Below, in pieces: positions 55,533-64,000 of a stretch of DNA of 64,000 nt; the first letter of the stretch is position 1; each line of letters starts with the position of its first letter. Below the pieces are notes generated by a model. The model searched no databases and was not told the DNA's origin. It saw only the letters and a list, made by a program, of their open reading frames with translations. The stretch is taken from positions 30,356,536-30,420,535 of the forward strand of contig NC_134524.1 of NCBI RefSeq assembly GCF_027942865.1, read 5' to 3'. Both the position numbers and the translations under genes were made by a program. The DNA comes from Odontesthes bonariensis (Eukaryota; Chordata; Actinopteri; Atheriniformes; Atherinopsidae).

Positions 55533-55668
55533 CCATCTATCCATTAATTTTCTATAGCCTCTTAGTCCAACCTAGGGTCGCGGGGGGGCTGGAGCCTATC
55601 CCAGCTGTCTTTGTGTGAGAGGCGTGGCACACCCTGGACAGGTCGACAGTCCATCACAGACCATTAGA
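55533..55668. repeat. Dispersed retroelement copy (same family as 49953-50078)
   Basis: CCATCTATCCATTAATTTTC, GGGTCGCGGGGGGGCTGGAG and CACCCTGGACAGGTCGACAG match the zfta intron 1 insert. A possible target duplication was not resolved. Confidence 0.75.
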
Positions 55669-58665
55669 ATATTGATAAACGGAATATGTAACATCAAACA
55701 TTTCAGAATTTTCTGTCAGAATTTGCATTCTTGAATCACAAGCATGTAGTATTTGAGCTAAGTATGCTGTGTAAACACATATCAAGTGCAACAATCACAA
55801 ATGTTATCGCCTTGGAGGCTACGTTGCAGGCTAAGACTTGTGGTACATGATCATAAATAGGATCCAATATATACATAGTTCCTAAAAAAGGCTCTATATT
55901 TACTGGCAGTATAAATACAGGCTCAATCAGACCACTATAATGATGAAATTTCACTGTACAATAAATTATTTCAATCAATATTTAGGGTTTTGCTTGGAGC
56001 ATATATGAATTATAATTAGTATATACTCCTATATTAATATATGGAGTTTTATTTTGGTCAGCTACGACATGCGCATTTGTGCTACTGAGAAATAGCAAAA
56101 CGTGCTAATAAGACAGGATATTATCTGTCACGCTGGGATTGTATCTTATCTGCTCTTTCAGAACAGAAGTGATTAATTAAAAGTATATTCCATTATAAGG
56201 ACAAATCAATTATATAAGGTATAATTATCTGTGGAATAACTTTTTGTCTTGCTAATGTTTTGCTGGCTGGCATTCAGTATAACAGCTAGCCTGGTGGAGC
56301 TATGAGTCTTATCACCTTCTTTAATCCTTTTTCAACTCTACTAAGAAACCTTTTTATCAGCTCTAGTGAGCAACAACGACAATTGTCAGAAGTTGAGTGC
56401 TTTACGTTTGAACAAGCTTAACAGAAATTGAGTCGTCAGAAATTAAAACCGAGAAATTCCAATTGCTAGGACTGACATGTTTGAAGGCTAGCATGTACAT
56501 TCATTACAGTAGCCTTTGTTTCTCCAGTACCTGCTGTTTCAGGAGGATTCAAAATCCAATTTTGCTTAACAATTTTCTGCTGTCATCAATAGTAATAGTC
56601 TGTGTTTTAGGACATTGAAACCCCCCCATGCATTATTTTATTGACCTTCTTCACAGCAAAGTTGTAATAGCAGGAACAACACACCTGTGAATAACATTAA
56701 AGTGGTTCAAATGGTTTTTGATGAACCGGTTTTAAAGGCTCGAGCATTGCATTTGGCTCACTGGCACGACTCATGTTAAACAGATCTGCGTCATCTTTGC
56801 TTTTCCTAGAATAAGTGAAAATGTTCATTGTGATGAAGTTTTATTCTTTGGACATCAAATGAGTACCTGGACTTTTAAGGTTTTGATGGCACCATAAAAT
56901 ATTTATGGACATATTTGGTGTCTTTTTTTGTTTTTTTTTAGGGGGCCAGGGCTTGTTTCTGGTCAGGGCTTGAGTCTTTTCTCAGGAAGTTAAGAGTCTT
57001 GGACAAGACCAAGGTGGATTGGTCTAACAAAATGTGTCTTGAGACAACACAGCACTTTGTCCCCTAAAATATAGTAAACCCCGACTTTCCTTGTGTACAG
57101 CCAATTGAATGAGACTGTGTTTGATGCTATTGCTAAAGACAATGAATGACACTGTGTGGTCAGTGAGTTCAGATCTCTGCAGTCTATTTAATTCCTTGTT
57201 TACAGTGCAGGAGGAGAACCTCCTTAGTTATCCAATATAATGAGATATGTTATCTCAGTCATTCTAAGTTATACACGGCCTGCATCCGTTTCATTAACCA
57301 CAACCCATTGTATCTTAACACTGCACAAAAACATGTAAATATATGAAAATTAGAAGTATTTTTCATTTGTATGAGCACTTTTTTGCATCCTGGTTTTTAC
57401 AAAATGTTTGTAACCAAGTCCAGTTTTTCTACTTAGTTCCTTAACGGCTAGAAAATGGCTTGTTGGACTTTTGAATTCCAAGTTTGCTTCAGCTTTGTAC
57501 AGTTTCCCCCACTCTTTTTCCTTTCATTGTATAAAGTTATGCAACAAAAGAAGTTAAATAGTAACTCTCTAAGTAAAAAACAAACAAACAACAGTCTGCC
57601 ATAAAACATCACTTCACACTTCAAAGTGTGTCTCAGGGATTCTGTTTTTTCATCAGTAATCTTCTCTGTAAGTATGCCGTGGATATTTAAAGATTCTGGA
57701 TGTGTGTAAGCATCAGTTATATCAGCCTATGTTTGAGCATAAATACCACAAAGTAAGGCCATGGTTTAAAACCTCCACTAAAGAAAGACATTTTCAGAAT
57801 ATCGATAGCTTTGATTTAAAAAACTCAAACGTCAAGATTTTTTAAACGATTTTTATTTTTTTTAAATGTTTAGAAAATAAATCATTTTGATAGTCGTTTG
57901 GTTTAAAGAAAAAAGTAATATGAAAAAGGTCATATAGTGAGAAAAAGTGACATCACCAGTTGGAATGCTATAAAAAAAGTTTATATATTTGAGAATTACC
58001 TGAGCATAGTTCTTTTCAACAGAAGTCTTAAAATTAGAATAAAAGGTCACATATGGTCACATTCCAATATAAAAGTAAAAATATTTGAATATTTTTAAAA
58101 AATTGCAAAATATTTTTTTGGCTGTCCAAAAGATATAAGAATATTTATTCTTCCCACTTTTCTGAAAGATATTTTATGTTTAAAAAACTAAGTACACCTT
58201 GGAGAGTGCTCATCCACCAATCAAAGAGTTTTACCCCCTTCGACAAAGCATCAAAGTTTGTGCTGTCAGTGGCCGCGTTACTCTGTTGTATTTATTTGTA
58301 TTTCATTTTAAGTTGTCACGTTTTTGATGAAGCATAAACAAAGCTAATGTATTGATAAAGTGGAAAAGAACATGCCTCTTATTTTAATTTTTTTTTATCA
58401 GAATAAATCCCTCATCACTTTAAGAGTTCCAACATAGCACTTAATTATTTAAAATCACAGTAAAATGACTGATAGAAGACTTGTCGAAGTGAGAAGTGAT
58501 GCATGTCCTGTGTATGAGTCACACAATGTTAATTCTTTTATATGTGGGGAGAGATCCTGAGATGTGGCTGATAGATTCACTCGTTGTTTTTCGTCATATT
58601 CTCTTCACTTTTCATCTGTACATGGCCAACATGTGACATGTGGATTCTCTACTCAGTGACCTGTG
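55669..58665. other. AT-rich DNA downstream of zfta
   Basis: Possibly a long 3' UTR. No coding exon, inverted repeat or known repeat was recognised. Confidence 0.35.
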
Positions 58666-58671
58666 AATAAA
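58666..58671 (+). terminator. zfta: Possible distal zfta poly(A) signal
   Basis: An AATAAA followed closely by a GT-rich stretch (GGTTGTCTGGT) at about 58687-58697, 3.8 kb past the zfta stop. The intervening sequence has no coding signal, but a fish repeat at 55533-55668 lies inside it. Nearer signals may be used instead. Confidence 0.3.
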
Positions 58672-59074
58672 TATGAAACACCACAAGGTTGTCTGGTACC
58701 CTCATTTCTTCATTGGACTGAAAGTGTGTTGACCTGTCTTAAATGTACTTTTGTTTTTGTGTTTTTTTTATTATGTGGGATTTTTTTACTGTTACAATAC
58801 AACAGAAATTGAGTAGTTTATGCACCAAAATGTTTCTGTTGTTACGACCGTGTATGCAAGTAAAGGATGACATGATTTTCTAGCTGTTTTATTGTTAAAA
58901 CAATAAAAATAAATGAAGCAAATCAAAGGTATGACACAAAACAATTCTATTTTAACATCTGAATATTTTAGCCTTGTAAAGCATACTTTAAAAATAATTA
59001 ATAACTTCAATTTCCGCCAGAAATGAGTTCATATTGAGATCCACACTGTTTTATGGCATTGTTATTGAGTTGAT

Positions 59075-60102
59075 TTGTCTTTTCTGAAAATAATTGTATC
59101 GCTATTTGTCCTGTTGCGAGATGCATTATAATCCTGACAAATCACTTGATACTTTTGACTGAAGGAATGAGGAAACGGCCCAAAATTACAATGTACCCCC
59201 TTTCCATTTACCATAGAGGTAATGACTGCCATCTCCCGTGGTCTTTTACCTGACATTAACCCCATTTCATCAATGATTGTGAAAACTTGCTTTCTTCAGG
59301 CAGTCATGTTTCTGTTTCATTGGACCTGCTCCAAACAAAAGTTTCAGCAGCATCTACTTGCCCAATGCAGATTGGTGATTCATCACTGAATATACTCCTG
59401 ATCATCCAATCATCAAGTCAATAACTGTTTCTCTTTAGTCCACCTTGTAACCTTGTTTTCTTCCGATTAGCTGTTAATAGCAGTTTACATTCTTTTTAAT
59501 ATTTTTTTTTCATATAAATCCCATTTTCTCCAGTCGGTTTCTTAGTGTTCAGTCACAAACATTGACTCCTGTTTCTTCCCAAATTGATTTAATGTCTTTT
59601 GTTGTGTATTTTCTAGTTTTCTGTCCTGAAGCTTTCACAACTTCCTTGGTGGACCTGCATGTTTTCCTTTAACAATCTTCTAATTTTGTTAATACTTGTT
59701 CCAAAATTTAGACAGCTGACAGAGAACAACCAAATATTTTTCCCACAATTACCTTTCTGAAGGAGTTTTATAATCCTTTCCACTGTTTCCGGTGACAGCT
59801 CTCATGTTGGGGCCATTTTTTCTGTCGGCTTGTTAAGGCCTGCAAGCAATTTCATTTAGCTGCAAGCTAATTTGCATATTAAAACTTTAACTGATAATTG
59901 TTTTAGAGATGCAAATTATAAGTTGATTCCATAATTCTTTCCCCTACTTGATGTAGAAAATTACAAAAATGACATGTATGTTATTCTGTTAATTTAAATT
60001 GTTTTGTCTTATAAATCTGAAGTTGATCTATTTTTTAGAAAATAAAACAATTGAATGAACGTCCTCTAAGAGTGGTGATTCTATCATTTTTGCCAGGGGT
60101 AA
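59075..60102 (-). pseudogene. Decayed Tc1/mariner transposon, second family
   Basis: On the minus strand the sequence reads WMIRSIFSDESPICIGQ, VDAAETFVWSRSNET and, downstream, MSGKRPREMAVITSMVN then FSQKYQVICQDYNAS. This is the catalytic DD(E/D) order of a Tc1-type transposase (FSDES..., then QDYNAS for the second Asp). The right end carries the complement of ACCCCTGGCAAAAATGATAG, fitting a terminal repeat of this family. Frame shifts are frequent, so it is dead. Confidence 0.7.
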
Positions 60103-60479
60103 CAGTCAAACAAGACACATTCTTCTAAGATGTAGAATGATTATTATTTATCTTCTTTTTTTTTTGGTTTAATCTTTTACAGCTTCAAAATGCTGAAAAT
60201 AAAATTAAAGGGCTTCAAAGCAAAGTTTATGCAAGTTTATTCCGGCATGGTCACTTTTCAGTATTTTCAGTTCTTGTTCCCCTTGCACAATATACAGTAC
60301 ATTTACACAGTGTCACTAAGTTTGGACGATTACATTCATGCATAAGTTTGTCTTTATTTTGACTTTTTCTCCCTTTATAGATCAATGCAGAAAACATCCA
60401 AACACCAGCTTCATGAGGTTATAACCTGAAATGCGTTTCAATTAACAGATGAGTGTTGAAAAAATTTGAACTTTTATTT

Positions 60480-60660
60480 TTATGGAGACACTGTTATCCA
60501 AAGCAACTTACACTCATATCTCAGGTAGCGTAAAAGGGTCTTGCCTAAGGACCCCTGCTGGAGGTAGTACCTTTCATGCAGGGGGGGGTTAAGATTCAAA
60601 CTCCGGTCACCTTGGCCACCCACATGAAAGGCAGAAATCTTACCACCACACACTTTTTAG
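60480..60660 (-). repeat. Dispersed SINE/LINE-type repeat
   Basis: GTTATCCAAAGCAACTTACA followed by CTTGCCTAAGGACCCCTGCT is a diverged version of a fish retroelement motif also seen at 35465 and, in complement, at 39730. Confidence 0.5.
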
Positions 60661-62139
60661 TTAAACTTCTTGCTTTCTTTTGAGATCTATTGAATAGAGG
60701 AGATTTTGGTTGCAACCCATTATGTGTCAAGAACCACTCAACTGAGTAGAGGAAGAAGAACAATTGTATCAAGGTCGATCAATATGAAAAACCATTAAAC
60801 TGTAAAGTAAACTAGCACTCACGAGGGCCATCTGGGGACAGTATCACCAGGGTTCGGGTGGAATGACCTCCTATAGTCTTAAGCTTTTTTTTCTTAAAGC
60901 ATAAATTCGCTATACACATACTACACTTTTATTGTCAATTTGGCCCATCAAAGAGCTTTTATATTACAAGCCACATTCAACTATTCCTTGACCTGAGTGG
61001 AAAATGTCGTGGGGATGCAGACGGATGGAAAAATTCTTAAGGACTTGGAAAAGACGATCACACTGCCTCTGAATTTGACCAAACCTACACTAAGCTGTGA
61101 TGTGGGTTACAGCGCTGAAACTACAGCTGTTCAATAATACTTCATGTAATAAAGTCTTATCACACTGAGGTATGGTCATCTCATATATCATAATAGAGTA
61201 ATATACAGTAGATTGCTTGTCAGTGTAATTAAAGTGTTGTCACAGGCTGCTCATCCTCATTTATCCACACAAATTACGTCTCTTATCAATGGATGAAAAA
61301 TGATCGAGCATCCTTATGAAAGTGGCGGCTGCAAGGAATTGTGGGTACGAATTGTCTTCTTTTTTTTCCCCTAAAGAAGGGCCCAGTATTTCTTCTCTGA
61401 AGAAGATAATAAAGTGAGCACTGAAGCTCCTTTCTGTAGCGCTGAATTTGAACAGCTCTTTTCATGCCTGTTGCTTGGATACTTCGGAGTCATTTCATTT
61501 TGTTAGGGACCTTCCTAAGCAAAAAAAAAAGCCTATTCAACTGGACCCCAGCACTCATTGTTGCAGAGAAGTGTCCAGTTTTACTCCTTAAAGTGGTCCC
61601 TTTAATGTAGGGGTCCCTTTAAAGGAGGCTTATTACTGTTTCTAGTAATCACTGCATCATTAAGCAGGGGATGTACTGTCACTGAATTGGTGATTTAAAG
61701 AAATAACTAAGCTGTGAAAACCAAGTTATCAACTTGCATTCCATGGATCTTACATTTGGTAAATTTGGTAGACTTGATATAATTGGTAAATACAGTCAAA
61801 CCCTGGTTAAGCAGTTAAGCTGATCTGTAACACGGCAGTTAACTGTAACATTTTGTTTTAGGATTATATGGCTTTATTTTCATTGTAAAATAAGATCTGA
61901 CAGTTTACATGAGGTTTGATGTGGGCGAGTGACTGCTCATGGTTTCGCTATGTATTAAACCTCTCTCCACCCAAACAGAATATTATTATTTTAGATATCT
62001 GGATGCATTTTTTTTTAAAATCATGTTTCCTCCAACACTTTAGGTATGTTGGGAAGATAATTGTGTTTGACTTGAGCCTTTGAGTGCTCTTAATACGCAG
62101 AAAGGTGAACACACCCACCAAAAGCCACAGACCTTTGAG

Positions 62140-64000
62140 TTGTTTTTATTAATATCACTTTTACATCAGTACAGAGACCACATACTTTTTTTTTCAGTTT
62201 TCTTTTTTCCTGCAACAGCTTTCCAAAAGCTTCAAAAAATTGGAACAAAAGTCATAGCTGATACAAAACTCAGCCGATGTTAGTGAACAATGTCTAGATA
62301 CTCATTAAGAGTTCAAAGCAAAATAGAAGACAACAACTCAGACACATTCTTGCACTCACTCCCGTAACCAAGTAAAAACACGAACAGGAAAATAGCAACA
62401 TGCCGTGAGGGAACAGGAGAAAATATATAGTTTTATTCATATCATATCTTACAATCTAAAGAAATAAGCCAACTTGGTGATCTACTAAGCCTTGGCAGCA
62501 TTCGAACACAGGTAACATTGTTTGACTATGGTTTCACTTATAAGCGCAGTGCATCTGGAAAACTAAACTGGCTTTGATAGCACACTTGTCTGGCGAGATT
62601 AATAAATATCCAAAGTTTTAGCATGCAGGGATGGGATTCCAATTAATCACACCAGAATTGAGGACTACAGCTACAAATCGGTTTTAAACGATGTGATCAC
62701 ACACAAAATAAATAAAATAAAAATAGTTCATATAAATACTGCAGTTTGTGCGTTCTCTAGTTTACCTAAAGCGGAAAGATCATACTTTTTTGGTAATAAA
62801 TTGCACTTCTGTTGTTATTAAGATGCTGTATTCGAAGAAAAGAACACAGTCTCAGCAGTACTTATAGGCACTACCTCCCATGCAAAAAAGGGTTCAGAGG
62901 GTGGGGCTTTCTAATTTTTCTAATTATGGTTGGCCTTAGAGATCTCTGATTAACTCATTTTCATCAGTCCAGTGGCATTAAATAGTCAAATACAACTAAT
63001 CCATTTACCTGACAAGAGGCCAATTCGTTTGTGGTCGAACTCACCTCGGAAATGACCAGAACTTGTGTAAATCAAGTCTCAAGCAGAATTGTGTGAAGTT
63101 GAATCAGAATGAGAACATAACCTTTTAAAGCCACAATATGCAACTTAAATAACCAACATATCACTAATCTCTGTATATAAGCGCGTCTCAGCCTTAGACT
63201 GTCTCATACTTCAGTTTTTACCCCAGTCCGAATCAGACTCTGTGCATGCAGTCGACAAAGACGCTTTAGGCGGCATTCACAGTGGCATGACATACATGTG
63301 GGGGGGTAAGCGTCAGAAGGAATGTTCCAGATGAGAGAACATTCAGGACACTGATATCTCAGGAGTTGTTGCTGTTTAACTAGTTGAATTGAGACGCACT
63401 TGAAGGATGTCTTGAGTTTTCCAGGAAAATGGAAAGCAACAATAACATGTGACATTAATTCCCATCAATACATATCCTTCGCTTAAAGTAATGTGGAGAT
63501 GTTGCTTCTGTGCTAACATGTGACTATTGTTTTTTTTTGACGGAGTTTAAAAACACCACAGAAACAATCACAAGTAGTAACCTTAACCAAAATTCAGGGT
63601 CAAGAATATGATACAGCCAATATAAGGGGTGAGAATCCATTTCCAGCTTACACTATGACATGCACTTCATGGCAGTCAAGATAGGAAAAAAAAAAAGTTC
63701 TATGATAACCACTCCAACAATATCTTCTATCCTCTCCAGCTATGCTCTATTCAAAATGGCACCTAGTTTTTTTTTGTTTTGCTTAGACAAATCCCAAATC
63801 TCTCAACGTCCTCTCAGATTACTGTGGAGATCTGAATGGATGCAAAATGTGCCAAAATAATATATCTGCCACATTAGTGGTGCAGAACATAAAATACCAC
63901 ACTGATACCTTAAACAATTTGACAAGAAAGTTTCATATCTAATTTAAGTTTCATCGAAAAAATAAAATCAAGGCTCAAACATTCAAGTTTGACTTTTCAT
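62140..64000 (-). other. Possible 3' UTR of a convergent gene
   Basis: A minus-strand AATAAA-type word sits near 62146 and the following 1.8 kb is AT-rich without repeats I know. In the human order I remember, RTN3 converges on ZFTA, so an rtn3 3' UTR would be expected here, but no reticulon sequence is visible. A small cysteine-bearing frame lies at 63455-63204 (see findings). Confidence 0.25.

Overview
This is vertebrate nuclear DNA, almost certainly from a ray-finned (teleost) fish. Genes are split into short exons with GT-AG introns, the DNA is AT-rich, and introns and intergenic DNA carry typical fish transposons: L2-type LINEs, Tc1/mariner, hAT and TTAA-flanked miniature elements, a Penelope-like remnant and a tRNA-headed SINE. 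I see no bacterial operon, CRISPR array, rRNA gene or functional tRNA.

Layout. 1-22.5 kb: no gene I can support. This stretch is a patchwork of transposon remnants, including four miniature elements with readable target-site duplications, a 2.4-kb composite TTAA element holding a ~570-bp hairpin, a RecQ-like helicase fragment, and a Penelope-like fragment split by a hAT insertion. 22.57-29.89 kb (+): ecsit, seven coding exons that join in phase to give 454 residues. 30.8-47.3 kb (-): a large gene whose seven segments (six coding junctions checked by phase, plus a probable non-coding first exon) give a predicted 1455-residue protein. It has six copies of a basic [13 protein letters not shown]-like motif and one C-terminal SPIN-DOC-type zinc finger; I call it spindoc-like. 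49.05-54.83 kb (+): zfta, five coding exons giving 647 residues, with four zinc fingers each on its own exon. 54.8-64 kb: the zfta 3' side, a decayed Tc1 transposase on the minus strand, and AT-rich DNA that could hold the 3' UTR of a convergent gene.

How the genes relate. ECSIT is a mitochondrial complex I assembly and Toll-pathway adaptor, and it converges tail to tail with the spindoc-like gene. The spindoc-like gene and zfta are divergent, with about 3.4 kb between their start codons. All five zinc fingers in the two genes share the spacing C-x2-C-x14-H-x4-H, so they look like members of one family. As I remember the human map, ZFTA and SPINDOC are also adjacent and divergent, which supports both names. 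The point most worth following up is the very long spindoc-like protein with its repeated basic motif, which I do not associate with the much shorter mammalian SPINDOC.
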